A stretch of DNA of 64,000 nucleotides from Oscillospiraceae bacterium (GCA_015068705.1 SVJZ01000002.1:144780-208779), one strand, 5' to 3'; positions 24,871-33,864 are shown, counted from the stretch's first letter. Notes: generated by a model not told the origin, from the sequence alone. Numbers and translations are program-made.

Positions 24871-26247
24871 TCAAAGGTTGAACTTCTCCTTTGCTGCGGC
24901 AAGTGCCTTATCAAAGGTAGCCATCATCTCATCCACATTTTCTTTGGTGAATACAATGGGAGGTGCAACAACGATCAGGTCATCATTGTTTCTCATAATC
25001 AAGCCATTGTCATAGCAGAAGTCATTGATAAAGGTACCCACATGGTAATCGGGATTGAGGGGAACAAGCTCGTCATCTTTGGTGTAAGCAAGCTCGATAC
25101 AGAGCATCAGACCAAGTCCCTCATAGCCGGATACGAAATCATATTTTTTCATCAGCTTTTCAATGCCCTCTTTGACATAGGCGCTGAGCATATTACATCT
25201 TTCTACCAGTTTGTTTTCCTCGATATAATCCAGGGTCGCAATGGCAGCGGCGCAAGCGAGGTTGTGTGCGCCAAAGGTATTGCCGCTTACAAACTCATTG
25301 CCCGGTTTCTCACGGAAGCAATCCATGATTTCCTGTTTCATTGCACAAACGCCCATGGGCATCATGCCGTTGGTAAGGGATTTTGCGGTGGTGAGAATGT
25401 CGGGAGTTACGCCAAACAGTTCGGATACGAACATGGCACCGCTCTTTACGATACCAACCTGAATTTCGTCGAAGATGAGCAGGATTCCAAACTCGTCACA
25501 CATCTCTCTGACCTTCTGCAGGTAGCCATCGGGCGGAACGGGATAGCCCGAGTTGGAGCCGGGCAGCGGATCCATGATGAGGCAGGAGATGGTTTCGGGA
25601 TCGTTGTCAATGATGGTCTGTCTTAACGATTCGATACAGTCCATATGGCAGGTTGCTTTCTTTTTGCCCAGATGGCAGTGCTTACAGTTTGCACCGTTTG
25701 CACGGATGACAAAGTCATTTACCATGGGCTCATAGTTCTTTCTGAAATAGTCGATACCGCAAGCCGACATGGTGGAAACGGTGGTGCCGTGATAGGAACC
25801 CTGTCTGGAAATCACTTTATAACGTTTGGAATCACCTTTGTTTAAGTGGTAGGAACGAGCCATCTTCATGGCGGCGTCATTTGCCTCCGAACCACTGGAA
25901 ACAAAGAAGAACGACGAAAGACCCTCGGGCATTACCTTTTCCAGACGTTTGCAAAGCTCTACCACGGGTGTGCAGTAGTCATCGCCAAAGTTGGGGAAAA
26001 AGTCGATCTTCTTGGACTGCTCCACGATGGCATCCATGATGTACTGATTGTTGTGACCACAGATGGTGGTGAGCAGCGAACCAAAGGTATCGAGATAGCG
26101 TGTGCCGTGGATATCGTACACATACACGCCTTCGCTTCTATCGTAAATTTTCGGGTGTTTGTCAATATCTGCATTGACTGCATAGTGTGTGCAAATATGC
26201 TTGGCAGCATATTCTTTGATTTCCTGAATTTCTTTTTCGGTATACAT
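24871..26247 (-). CDS. Class III (omega/ornithine-type) PLP aminotransferase
   Basis: A 458-residue fold-type I aminotransferase. Asp260 (FDEIQVG) contacts the PLP ring nitrogen and Lys289 (TTAKSLTNG) forms the Schiff base; SSGSEAND (117-124) binds phosphate. A cysteine cluster at 188, 191, 200 and 204 (CKHC...CHMDC) occupies a position where some class III aminotransferases carry a Cys-rich loop, perhaps binding metal. The ATG follows AGGAGGG. It is the second gene of a LacI-controlled operon, 78 bases after the alpha-toroid gene. The amino donor is unknown. Confidence 0.92.
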   Translation of the reverse strand: MYTEKEIQEIKEYAAKHICTHYAVNADIDKHPKIYDRSEGVYVYDIHGTRYLDTFGSLLTTICGHNNQYIMDAIVEQSKKIDFFPNFGDDYCTPVVELCKRLEKVMPEGLSSFFFVSSGSEANDAAMKMARSYHLNKGDSKRYKVISRQGSYHGTTVSTMSACGIDYFRKNYEPMVNDFVIRANGANCKHCHLGKKKATCHMDCIESLRQTIIDNDPETISCLIMDPLPGSNSGYPVPPDGYLQKVREMCDEFGILLIFDEIQVGIVKSGAMFVSELFGVTPDILTTAKSLTNGMMPMGVCAMKQEIMDCFREKPGNEFVSGNTFGAHNLACAAAIATLDYIEENKLVERCNMLSAYVKEGIEKLMKKYDFVSGYEGLGLMLCIELAYTKDDELVPLNPDYHVGTFINDFCYDNGLIMRNNDDLIVVAPPIVFTKENVDEMMATFDKALAAAKEKFNL

Positions 26248-26325
26248 GATTACCCTCCTATATTATAACAAAAATGAAGCGTTACCCTCTCCCCTTACCA
26301 AAAGAGGAGGGGCAAGCGGATTTAC

Positions 26326-27348
26326 TTATTTCAAAAGACCCATTCTGGACTCTATGTAGGAAATGCTATCGAGTACCCAACCCGAGAAGCATGCAGCGTG
26401 GTCAACATAGATGAGAAGAATGTCCGGCTCGTCATCGTACCACAGACCGCCTGCATATTTACCGTCTTTGTCCGAAACTTTTACCTGGGTTTCTACCACA
26501 AAGTCGATGAATTTTACAGCAGCTTCCATGGCTCTTTCGTCGCCGGTGAAGGAATAGTACATTGCGCAACCGAGTGCCGCTTTACCACTGCCCCAGTAGC
26601 TCCAGGTGTCCTCTGCGCAGGTGAAGAGGAATTCCATATAGCGTTTGGTGTAGCCGAGATATTTTTCGTCTTTGGTAATCTGGTACAGGCGGTTCATCAG
26701 AATCATTGCAAAACCGCATTCCCAGTAGCACTGTTTGAGTTTTTTGGTATCGATAAATTCGCCACCGTCAGCCTCCAGCGCGAGCTTTCCGTCCGGCGTG
26801 GTCATGTAGTAGAATTTGCTTGCATCGGGCTGTGCTTCCAGCACATTGATGCACCAGTCGGCACATTTATTTGCCAGCTCCAAATCATTGAAATAGATAG
26901 CGGTGGTGCCAACCCAAGCGGTTGTCATCATGCGCGCCAGCGGCATTCCTTTGTGAAGCGGGAAACCGCCACAGGGCATGGAGAGGGTTTTTAAGAAATT
27001 GTAGATGGGATAGGAAACATCAAAACGTCCCATACGATGTGCACCCTGGCAAGCCCATGCATGCTTATATACGTCTACATTATTTTCAGTATCATTGGGG
27101 TCCTCGGTGAGTATCAGAGAACCGTTTTCACGGATGCGGGTGTCTCTGATCCAGGACAGCAGGCGATGTGCCTCTTCGTTATTGCCCACCAGGTTCCAGG
27201 AATATGCCTGCTTATGGAACGCATCGTGTGCATAGCCCTCCCAATCGTAGCCGCCGTCTTCCTGCAAAAAGCCCAGCTGAAAATCAACTGCTTTGCGGAT
27301 GGCTCTGCGGCCTGCTTCAAATTTTACTTGTAATTCTGCTTTGGTCAT
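26326..27348 (-). CDS. Alpha/alpha-toroid protein, glycoside-hydrolase or cyclase-like, unassigned
   Basis: A 340-residue soluble protein with no signal peptide. Aromatic- and Trp-rich helical repeats (DGGYDWEGYAHDAFHKQAYSW, CYWECGFAMILMNRLYQI, TWSYWGSGKAALG) suggest an (alpha/alpha)6 barrel as in unsaturated glucuronyl hydrolases, N-acylglucosamine epimerases or prenyl cyclases. No catalytic motif lets me choose between them. The ATG at 27348 follows AGGAGGGG by eight bases. It is the first gene of the operon read leftward from the LacI-controlled promoter (27412-27440) and precedes an aminotransferase. A role in modified-sugar breakdown is inference. Confidence 0.75.
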   Translation of the reverse strand: MTKAELQVKFEAGRRAIRKAVDFQLGFLQEDGGYDWEGYAHDAFHKQAYSWNLVGNNEEAHRLLSWIRDTRIRENGSLILTEDPNDTENNVDVYKHAWACQGAHRMGRFDVSYPIYNFLKTLSMPCGGFPLHKGMPLARMMTTAWVGTTAIYFNDLELANKCADWCINVLEAQPDASKFYYMTTPDGKLALEADGGEFIDTKKLKQCYWECGFAMILMNRLYQITKDEKYLGYTKRYMEFLFTCAEDTWSYWGSGKAALGCAMYYSFTGDERAMEAAVKFIDFVVETQVKVSDKDGKYAGGLWYDDEPDILLIYVDHAACFSGWVLDSISYIESRMGLLK

Positions 27349-27411
27349 GATTGCCCCTCCTATAATCATTAAAATTTTTGATTAAAAGTACGTCAATAAA
27401 CGAACAAGGAC

Positions 27412-27454
27412 ATTATACAACATTGTAAAACGTTTTGCAATAGTTTTTCGAAAA
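27412..27454 (-). promoter_or_regulatory. Promoter and operators of the toroid/aminotransferase operon
   Basis: On the minus strand TTGCAA (27435-27440) and TATAAT (27412-27417) are spaced by 17 bases. The palindrome TTGTAAAACGTTTTGCAA (27423-27440) covers the -35 and the spacer. A second palindrome TTTTCGAAAA (27445-27454) lies just upstream of the -35. A central CG dyad is typical of LacI-family operators. Confidence 0.85.
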
Positions 27455-27578
27455 TTTCTATATTTTTCTTTTTCAAAAACAAGGCGGTATTATGCATATT
27501 TCCGCTTGTTTCATGATGTTTTCTTGCTTTTTGGCTTGAAATTGGGTCGAAAATATTTTGCGGAAAAACGGGTAATTT

Positions 27579-27667
27579 TTGTAAAACGTTTTCCTGCTGT
27601 TTATGTTTGACACTCCATTTTTGGTATGGTATAATTAAAATGAAATGTAGGCAAATATTTTCGAAAA
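27579..27667 (+). promoter_or_regulatory. Promoter and operators of the lacI-family gene
   Basis: TTGACA (27607-27612) and TATAAT (27630-27635) with 17-base spacing drive the regulator. AAAACGTTTT (27583-27592) sits upstream of the -35 and TTTTCGAAAA (27658-27667) lies downstream of the -10. These repeat the two palindromes found at the divergent promoter about 155-215 bases away, which would allow looping and autoregulation. The rest of the 377-base gap is AT-rich with no gene. Confidence 0.82.
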
Positions 27668-27725
27668 CAATTTTTCCTTCTATTATAAATAGTTCGCATA
27701 AATACTTTAAAAGGTAGGATCAATC

Positions 27726-28763
27726 ATGGAGCAGAAACGAATTACCATAAAAGATATTTCCGAGCAGCTCGGGGTTTCCTGTGCGGTAATCAGCAAGGCA
27801 TTAAACAACAAGAGCGGTGTAAACAAAGAGCTACGGGAAAAGATTCTGACAACTGCAAATGAGCTTGGATACCGCATCAACAAGGTGGCGCAAAGTATGG
27901 CGAGAAACACCATTGTGATTGGCGTTGTGATTCCGGCGGCGACCCACGATTACTTTTCCTTTATGAAAAAAGGGCTGGACACCGAGTTTGAGCGGTTGCG
28001 CGATTACAATGTGGAAAAGCGGTATTATGTGATAGAAAATCTCTATTCGAGTATTGACACCATCCGTGCGCTAAACCAATGTATGGAGGATGGTGTTCAG
28101 GGCATTATTCTGTGCGACTTTTTCCCCAGTGGACTTGACAAGGTATTTGGTGAACTGGAAAAGAGAAACATCCCCATTGTGTTGATGGGGGATTCCCAAT
28201 CCACCACAAGCAAATATCTATGCTCGGTGCAGGTGGATGCCTACCGCTCAGGGCAAATGGCAGCAGAGCTGCTACGGCTATGCACAAAAGAAAACTCGAA
28301 TGTTGCTATTTTTGTGGGAAACAAGGACAATGTGGAGCACAAGCTCAAAATTCAAGGGTTTGTGGACAGCCTAAATACATACGGGCTAAACCTTGTAGGG
28401 GTTTACGAAACGCATGACGACGACACCATTGCCCTGCACCTGATGAAAAAGATTTTGGGCGATTCCAAGAATCTGCACGGGTTGTATTCTGCCACCTCGA
28501 ATTTTGCATCCATCGGCAGAATCATCCAGGACGAGCAGTTGGATTTGAAGGTGGTTTGCACCGATATTGACAGTGCAGTGGCGTATTATCTCAAGGCAGG
28601 TATTGCACAGTGTACCATTTTTCAGGATTTGGAAAAGCACGGCAGAACAGCGGTACGTCTGCTATACGAGCACATTGCCGAATACAGGGAAATCGACAAA
28701 ACTGTTTACATCACCCCTCTGGTGGTGGTTAGAAGCAATCTGGACGCCTATCTGGATTCGTAA
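27726..28763 (+). CDS. LacI family transcriptional regulator
   Basis: A 345-residue repressor. The N-terminal helix-turn-helix (TIKDISEQLGVSCAVISKALNNKSGV, about 7-32) and hinge helix are followed by a periplasmic-binding-protein-like effector domain starting at IGVVIPAA (about 65). The helix-turn-helix departs from the usual VSxxTVSRALN in having CAVISKALN. It is divergently transcribed from the toroid/aminotransferase operon and shares two operator palindromes with it, so it very likely controls that operon and itself. The effector is probably a sugar or sugar acid (family inference). Confidence 0.94.
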   Translation: MEQKRITIKDISEQLGVSCAVISKALNNKSGVNKELREKILTTANELGYRINKVAQSMARNTIVIGVVIPAATHDYFSFMKKGLDTEFERLRDYNVEKRYYVIENLYSSIDTIRALNQCMEDGVQGIILCDFFPSGLDKVFGELEKRNIPIVLMGDSQSTTSKYLCSVQVDAYRSGQMAAELLRLCTKENSNVAIFVGNKDNVEHKLKIQGFVDSLNTYGLNLVGVYETHDDDTIALHLMKKILGDSKNLHGLYSATSNFASIGRIIQDEQLDLKVVCTDIDSAVAYYLKAGIAQCTIFQDLEKHGRTAVRLLYEHIAEYREIDKTVYITPLVVVRSNLDAYLDS

Positions 28764-28773
28764 AAAAACATCA

Positions 28774-28802
28774 AAAAAACCGTGCCAAAAGCACGGTTTT
28801 TT
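28774..28802. terminator. Bidirectional terminator
   Basis: AAACCGTGC-CAAAA-GCACGGTTT with A and T runs outside, between the convergent lacI-type and araC-type genes. Confidence 0.9.
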
Positions 28803-28814
28803 CTATATGGTTGA

Positions 28815-29642
28815 TTATAGCATATATACCGGAATGTTTTCCTCATTCTTTTCGGGTGCCATACGATAGCTACGGGGGGAAAGTCCCGTTTTTTGTTTGA
28901 AAATATTGGAGAAATAATGCTCATCTGCAAAGCAAAGCTGACGGGCAATTTCTTTGACTGACAAGCAGGATTCCTCAAGCATAAGTTTTGCCGCGCCAAT
29001 ACGCCGGTCAAGGGAATAGTTGTAAGGAGTCTGCCCATAGGCGCTTTTGAAAATACGGATGGTCTGGGAGGGAGAGCGCCCGATGAGTTTTGCAAGCTCT
29101 TCCACTGTTACCTGCTCGCACACATGGGCATCCAGGTAGGATTTGATACGCAGCGCATCCCCCGTTTCTGCCGGAATCATCCGCTCTGCAATCCGGCACA
29201 GAATCCGGTGAAAAACCAATGCGTTCAACGCGGTTGCCTGTTCTGGGTTCCGACACGCATTTTGCACAAATTCCTCAAACAGCTCCTGTGCATCCACCCC
29301 TTTGACATGAATGACATTTTCCAAACCATACGCCATCAAAAGATGTTCCACCAAAGAACCATCCACTGTAAACCAGGCAATCTCCCAAGGCTCGGACGGG
29401 TCGGCGGCACAAACATGGTCATCCTCCTTGTGGAGTATAAACACATCCCCCTCCTCGGGACGAACGGTCATCTCACGGGTGGTTACCACACCCTTTCCCG
29501 AAATCACATACCCCATGCAGGTGACAGAAGATTTGTTTCTTACAATGCGATAGCTGCCGTCACAGTGGGAAATGGCAGCAAGGGAAATGCCAAACGGGGC
29601 ATCCGTCAGGTCATCCATGATACTGTAAATTTTCTCGTTCAT
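28815..29642 (-). CDS. AraC family transcriptional regulator
   Basis: A 275-residue activator with an N-terminal cupin sensor domain (YVISGKGVVTTREMTVRPEEGDVFIL) and two C-terminal helix-turn-helix motifs (VTVEELAKLIGRSPSQTIRIFKSAYGQTP; LSVKEIARQLCFADEHYFSNIFKQKTGLSP). The ATG at 29642 follows GTGAGG by nine bases; the GTG at 29657 is in that ribosome site. It diverges from the GT2 gene with a 155-base gap that contains a TATAAT box for this gene near 29692. No target operon adjoins it. Confidence 0.92.
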   Translation of the reverse strand: MNEKIYSIMDDLTDAPFGISLAAISHCDGSYRIVRNKSSVTCMGYVISGKGVVTTREMTVRPEEGDVFILHKEDDHVCAADPSEPWEIAWFTVDGSLVEHLLMAYGLENVIHVKGVDAQELFEEFVQNACRNPEQATALNALVFHRILCRIAERMIPAETGDALRIKSYLDAHVCEQVTVEELAKLIGRSPSQTIRIFKSAYGQTPYNYSLDRRIGAAKLMLEESCLSVKEIARQLCFADEHYFSNIFKQKTGLSPRSYRMAPEKNEENIPVYML

Positions 29643-29797
29643 GCGCAAAAACCTCACTTATTTTTCGATAAAATCCGTTTATTTGTAATTATTATAGCAG
29701 GAAACTATAAGAAAGTAAAGAATAATTTGGATTTTTTTAAAATAAATGATACCAAATGGGGCATACTATACGAAAAATGAGAAACGGAGCGGCAGGC

Positions 29798-30724
29798 ATG
29801 GACGGAATGCTATCGGTTATCATCCCTGCATACAACGAAGCGGACATCATTGTCAAAACCCTTGATGCAATTTTCCTCACCCTGCACCAACACAATATTC
29901 CACACGAGCTGATCGTGGTGGACGACGGCTCTGTCGACCACACCTGGGAGCAGATCACCGCCTTTGCAGACCAAAATCCAAATGTGGTAGCGATTTGTTT
30001 TTCCCGTAATTTTGGAAAAGAGGCGGCAATCTTTGCCGGATTGGGTGAAGCAACCGGAGATGCGGTTGCGGTGATGGACGGCGATTTACAGCACCCGGCA
30101 GAGCTTTTGCCCGAAATGTATACACTGTGGCAGAAGGGGTTTGAGGTGGTGGAGGGAGTAAAGGCAAATCGGGGGAAGGAAGGGATATGTAGCAGACTTT
30201 GTGCCCACTCCTTTTACCGGATATGGAAAATATTTACGCACATTGATCTATCCGGCGGAACAGATTTTAAGTTGATGGACCGAAAAGTGGTGCAGGCTTT
30301 ATGTTCCATGCCCGAACGCCACACCTTTTTCCGTGGCATGAATGTCTGGGTTGGATACCGCCGGGCACAAATTCCATTTGAAGTGCCGCCACGTGCAGGA
30401 GGAAAAACCAAATGGTCTTGGTGGCGGTTGTGTCGGTTTGCTCTCAATGCCATTACCTCTTTTTCCTCGGCGCCCTTACAATTGGTGACCACCGCTGGAG
30501 GAATCTTTTTTGTATTTACCCTGGTGATGGGTTTACAAACCCTCTGGAACAAATTTTCAGGACGTGCCATTGGAGGGTTTACCACCGTGATTTTGCTTTT
30601 GCTGATGATTGGAAGCATCATTATGCTGGCACTGGGGATTATCGGCAGTTACCTTGCCAAAATCTACGAGGAGCTTAAAGGGCGGCCGCGCTACCTGATT
30701 ACCCGCCGACTGGATAGGCGTTGA
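29798..30724 (+). CDS. GT2 glycosyltransferase, GtrB/polyprenyl-phosphate sugar transferase-like
   Basis: A 308-residue membrane enzyme. An N-terminal GT-A domain (LSVIIPAYNEAD; VVDDGS; the DGD-type metal site in MDGDLQHP) is followed by two C-terminal transmembrane helices ending in GIIGSYLAKIYEELKGRPRYL, the standard tail of enzymes that load a sugar onto undecaprenyl or dolichyl phosphate. The ATG at 29798 lies eight bases after ACGGAG; the upstream in-frame ATG has no ribosome site. The lipid-linked sugar would be used for surface glycan modification; no flippase gene adjoins it. Confidence 0.9.
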   Translation: MDGMLSVIIPAYNEADIIVKTLDAIFLTLHQHNIPHELIVVDDGSVDHTWEQITAFADQNPNVVAICFSRNFGKEAAIFAGLGEATGDAVAVMDGDLQHPAELLPEMYTLWQKGFEVVEGVKANRGKEGICSRLCAHSFYRIWKIFTHIDLSGGTDFKLMDRKVVQALCSMPERHTFFRGMNVWVGYRRAQIPFEVPPRAGGKTKWSWWRLCRFALNAITSFSSAPLQLVTTAGGIFFVFTLVMGLQTLWNKFSGRAIGGFTTVILLLLMIGSIIMLALGIIGSYLAKIYEELKGRPRYLITRRLDRR

Positions 30725-30781
30725 CTTTGCAAAAGAGACATGTTACAATAAAAAAGATGTATCAAAAAGGAGGAAATTTCC

Positions 30782-31636
30782 ATGTCTGAACTTATCATAA
30801 AAAACCAACAGCTGACCATTACCATCAGCACCAAAGGTGCAGAAATACAAAGTGTGCGCACGGCAGACGGCACCGAACTTTTGTGGTGTGGCGATCCCAA
30901 CGTGTGGGGGTGGCATGCACCGGTGCTCTTCCCCATTGTGGGCGGATTGAAGAATGATACCTACCGCTACAACGGTATTGATTATACCATGAAGCGCCAC
31001 GGATTCGGACGCACCAGTGAGTATCAAGTGGAATGTGCAACCGATACCAGTGCAACCTTCCTTCTGTGTGACAATGAGCAAACACGGGCGCAGTATCCGT
31101 TTTCCTTTGCGTTTCGCATTACCTATACACTGGAAGGCGACAGCCTGAAGGTAGCGTATCAGGTGGACAATGCAGGCGAGGACACCATGTATTTCTTCTC
31201 GGGTTCCCACGAGGCATATGCCTGCCCCAACGGAATTGAGGAGTACAGTGTGATTTTTGACAAGCCGGAAGACCTCTATGCCCATGTGATTGAAGGGGGA
31301 ATTATCACCCGCAAAATGGTGCACATCCCGACCGAGGGGCAGGAATTAAAGCTTACATACGACTTATTCAAGGTGGATGCGCAGGTATTTCCGGGCACAA
31401 ATTCGGATGCCGTTACCCTGCTCCATCGCCCCAGTGGCAGAAAAATCCGTGTGGAATTTCCGGGATGCTCCCATCTACTTCTGTGGACAAAGCCGGGCGC
31501 AAACTACATTTGCATCGAGCCATGGCATGGTCTGAGTGAATTTGAGGGAAACAGTTTGGAGCTGGACAAAAAGGACGGGGTGCTTTCCCTTAAAGCAGGG
31601 GAAACATGGAGCGCCGAACACACCATTACTTTTTAA
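30782..31636 (+). CDS. Aldose 1-epimerase (galactose mutarotase)-like protein, LacX type
   Basis: A 284-residue beta-sandwich protein. The pattern of VLFPIVGGLKND, KRHGFGRTSEY, FSGSHEAYACP and EPWHGLSEFEG matches the LacX group of the aldose 1-epimerase superfamily, which interconverts sugar anomers. The family histidines (His75-type in RHGFGR and the later GSHEAY) are present. It follows the GT2 gene by 57 bases with AGGAGG before the start and may be cotranscribed. The sugar is unknown. Confidence 0.9.
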   Translation: MSELIIKNQQLTITISTKGAEIQSVRTADGTELLWCGDPNVWGWHAPVLFPIVGGLKNDTYRYNGIDYTMKRHGFGRTSEYQVECATDTSATFLLCDNEQTRAQYPFSFAFRITYTLEGDSLKVAYQVDNAGEDTMYFFSGSHEAYACPNGIEEYSVIFDKPEDLYAHVIEGGIITRKMVHIPTEGQELKLTYDLFKVDAQVFPGTNSDAVTLLHRPSGRKIRVEFPGCSHLLLWTKPGANYICIEPWHGLSEFEGNSLELDKKDGVLSLKAGETWSAEHTITF

Positions 31637-31710
31637 TGATTTCCCGACAATACCTTATCACCGCCTGTAGCGGAGCCTCTCCTCAAGTGAATACTGATTT
31701 AATCTAAAAA

Positions 31711-31771
31711 TGTAGGGGATGGCGTCCTCGACAGCCCGAAATACGGGATGTCCGGGAGGCCGTCCCCTACA
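31711..31771. repeat. 61-bp TGTAGGGG...CCCCTACA palindromic element
   Basis: Two 28-base arms agree at 23 positions when one is reverse-complemented, around a five-base centre (AAATA). The ends are perfect (TGTAGGGGA). The right half of the sequence recurs at 33865-33891. It carries no ORF or transposase and looks like a REP/MITE-type intergenic element. The surrounding 254-base gap (31637-31890) holds nothing else I can identify. Confidence 0.85.
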
Positions 31772-31890
31772 AAATACCATCTAATCATCGTTTACTCAAG
31801 AAAAAATCTTTGAAAATTCATATTTTTCATTTCTTGCTTGACATGAGGATAGTAAGGGATATCGAATTTTGGCGAAAGGAAGATAGAAAG

Positions 31891-32805
31891 ATGAAAAATA
31901 TAAAAATAGGAAATAAGTTCGGAGCATCTGCTGTTTCGCTTGGTTGTATGAGAATGGGTAATCTAAACGAAAAAAAGGTTGATGCTATTATAGATACAGC
32001 CATGAAAAATGGCATTAACTTTTTTGACCATGCGGATATTTACGGCGGTGGAAATGCGGAAAAAGTTTTTGGAGAATATTTAAAACGCCATAATGGGCAA
32101 AGAGAAAAAATGATTATTCAGACAAAGTGTGCGATTCATGACGGACAGTTTGATTTTTCAAAGGAACATATTTTAAAATCTGTAGATGGGAGCCTTTCTC
32201 GTCTTGGAGTGGATTATGTAGATGTTTTGCTTCTTCATCGTCCTGATACGCTTATGGAGCCGGAGGAGGTTGCAGAGGCATTTGATAAATTAGAATCAAC
32301 AGGAAAAGTAAAATATTTTGGAGTATCAAATCAGAATATGATGCAGATGGAACTTTTAAAAACTGCTGTAAAACAACCGTTAATTATAAATCAGCTTCAA
32401 TTTTCTGTAACTGAGGCAGGCATGGTAACTTCAGGGATGAATGTGAATATGAAAAATGCTGAATCTGTAATGCATGACGGCTCTTTCTTAGAATATAGCA
32501 GAATTAAAAATATAACAATTCAGGCATGGTCTCCTTTTCAGTATGGATTTTTCAAGGGTAATTTCGTAGATAGCGGTGAATTCCCTGAACTTAATGAAAA
32601 ACTTGCTGAAATCGGAGAAAAATATGGCCTTACAAAAACTGGTGTAGCGGCAGCATGGATTCTTCGTCATCCTGCAGATATGCAATTGATTGCGGGCACA
32701 ATGAATACCGAACATCTCATAGAGATATGCAAAGCATCTGATGTTAAACTTTCGCGCACAGAATGGTATGAAATTTACCGCGCAGCAGGACATATGCTTC
32801 CATAA
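31891..32805 (+). CDS. Aldo/keto reductase, AT-rich and possibly acquired
   Basis: A 304-residue aldo/keto reductase. Asp46 and Tyr51 (FDHADIYG), the lysine in IIQTKC and the histidine in LLLHRPD form the catalytic set; SVTEAGM and the C-terminal AGTMNTEHL block are typical of the YdhF group. The ATG at 31891 follows AAAGGAAG. Its codons are strikingly A/T-ending (many AAA, GAA, ATA, TTT), unlike the neighbouring genes, and it is bracketed by a palindromic element at 31711 and an AT-rich gap. Recent horizontal transfer is plausible. It shares only family resemblance with the reductase at 18059. Confidence 0.92.
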   Translation: MKNIKIGNKFGASAVSLGCMRMGNLNEKKVDAIIDTAMKNGINFFDHADIYGGGNAEKVFGEYLKRHNGQREKMIIQTKCAIHDGQFDFSKEHILKSVDGSLSRLGVDYVDVLLLHRPDTLMEPEEVAEAFDKLESTGKVKYFGVSNQNMMQMELLKTAVKQPLIINQLQFSVTEAGMVTSGMNVNMKNAESVMHDGSFLEYSRIKNITIQAWSPFQYGFFKGNFVDSGEFPELNEKLAEIGEKYGLTKTGVAAAWILRHPADMQLIAGTMNTEHLIEICKASDVKLSRTEWYEIYRAAGHMLP

Positions 32806-32914
32806 TGATGTGTAATATAATTTTTTTGTTCTTAAATTTATATGAGCAATCAATAAAAAGATTGGCATCTAGATTATACAGTCTTTATATAATAGGTAGA
32901 AAGGACGAAATCCA

Positions 32915-33805
32915 TTGAAGCAATTTAAATCAACTTTATTGCTCCTGATGACGGCAATGATATGGGGGTTTGCGTTTGTAGCGCAACGTGCCGGATCGGA
33001 ATTTTTGGGGGCATTTGCATTTAACGGGTTACGGTTTGTGCTGGGAGCAACCTCGCTCATCCCGGTTATCCTGATATTTGAACGGGAAGAAAGAAACAGA
33101 GCAAAATTCAAAAAGACGGTGCTGACGGCATCCCTGGCAGGCGTAATTCTCTTTACCGCCTCCACCTTACAGCAATTTGGCATTGTGATTACCCAAAGCG
33201 CAGGAAAGGCCGGATTTATCACCGGGTTATACATGATTATCGTACCCATCGCATCCCTGATATTGTTTCGCCGGAAAACCAATCTGCTCACCTGGTTGGG
33301 GGCGGCGTGTGCAGTGGTGGGATTGTACCTTTTGTGCATCAACGAGCGTGAGCCTGCGGGTTGGGGCGAAGCGGTGCTACTGATCGGATCATTCTTCTGG
33401 GCGGCGCACATCATGGTAATTGACCGCTTTGTGGAGCAAATCAGCCCCATCAAATTTGCCTCGGTACAATTTTATGTATGTGGTATTCTGTCGCTGATTT
33501 GTTCTGCTTTTACCGAGCAGACCACCATCTCCGCGGTGCAATCGGCACTCATCCCCTTCCTTTACAGTGGTCTGATGTCGGTAGGCGTGGCTTATACCTG
33601 CCAGATTATCGGACAAAAGCATGCCGACCCCACCTTTGCGTCCATCATCCTCTCCACCGAGTCGGTATTTGCGGCAATCGGCGGGGCGATTTTGATGAAT
33701 GAAACCATGACCGCTCGCGGGTACATCGGGTGTGTGATTATCTTTATCGGCATTATACTGGCACAATTGAAACCAAACAAATCCGAACATTCCATACAGG
33801 CATAA
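32915..33805 (+). CDS. DMT family (EamA) transporter
   Basis: A 296-residue protein with two EamA repeats and about ten helices (MTAMIWGFAFVAQRAGSEFLGAF...; GEAVLLIGSFFWAAHIMVID). The family moves metabolites or drugs, usually outward. The TTG at 32915 follows AAAGGA by about nine bases and opens the protein at MKQFKSTLLLLMTAMIWG; no ATG start gives the complete first helix. A TTGGCA/TATATA-like promoter lies at about 32863-32890. Base composition returns to that of the region after the AT-rich reductase. Substrate unknown. Confidence 0.92.
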   Translation: MKQFKSTLLLLMTAMIWGFAFVAQRAGSEFLGAFAFNGLRFVLGATSLIPVILIFEREERNRAKFKKTVLTASLAGVILFTASTLQQFGIVITQSAGKAGFITGLYMIIVPIASLILFRRKTNLLTWLGAACAVVGLYLLCINEREPAGWGEAVLLIGSFFWAAHIMVIDRFVEQISPIKFASVQFYVCGILSLICSAFTEQTTISAVQSALIPFLYSGLMSVGVAYTCQIIGQKHADPTFASIILSTESVFAAIGGAILMNETMTARGYIGCVIIFIGIILAQLKPNKSEHSIQA

Positions 33806-33846
33806 AAAACCGGTATCTCTATCTATCGCAGAGATACCGGTTTTTT
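33804..33846. terminator. Bidirectional terminator
   Basis: A 17-bp perfect stem (AAAAAACCGGTATCTCT) with a nine-base loop and T-runs on both strands, after the DMT gene and near the 3' end of radA. Confidence 0.92.
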
Positions 33847-33864
33847 CATTATGAAAAAGCTTAC

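Noticed and set aside
31637..31890. Insertion sequence before the AT-rich reductase
   Set aside because: No transposase frame and no inverted repeats beyond the 61-bp element.
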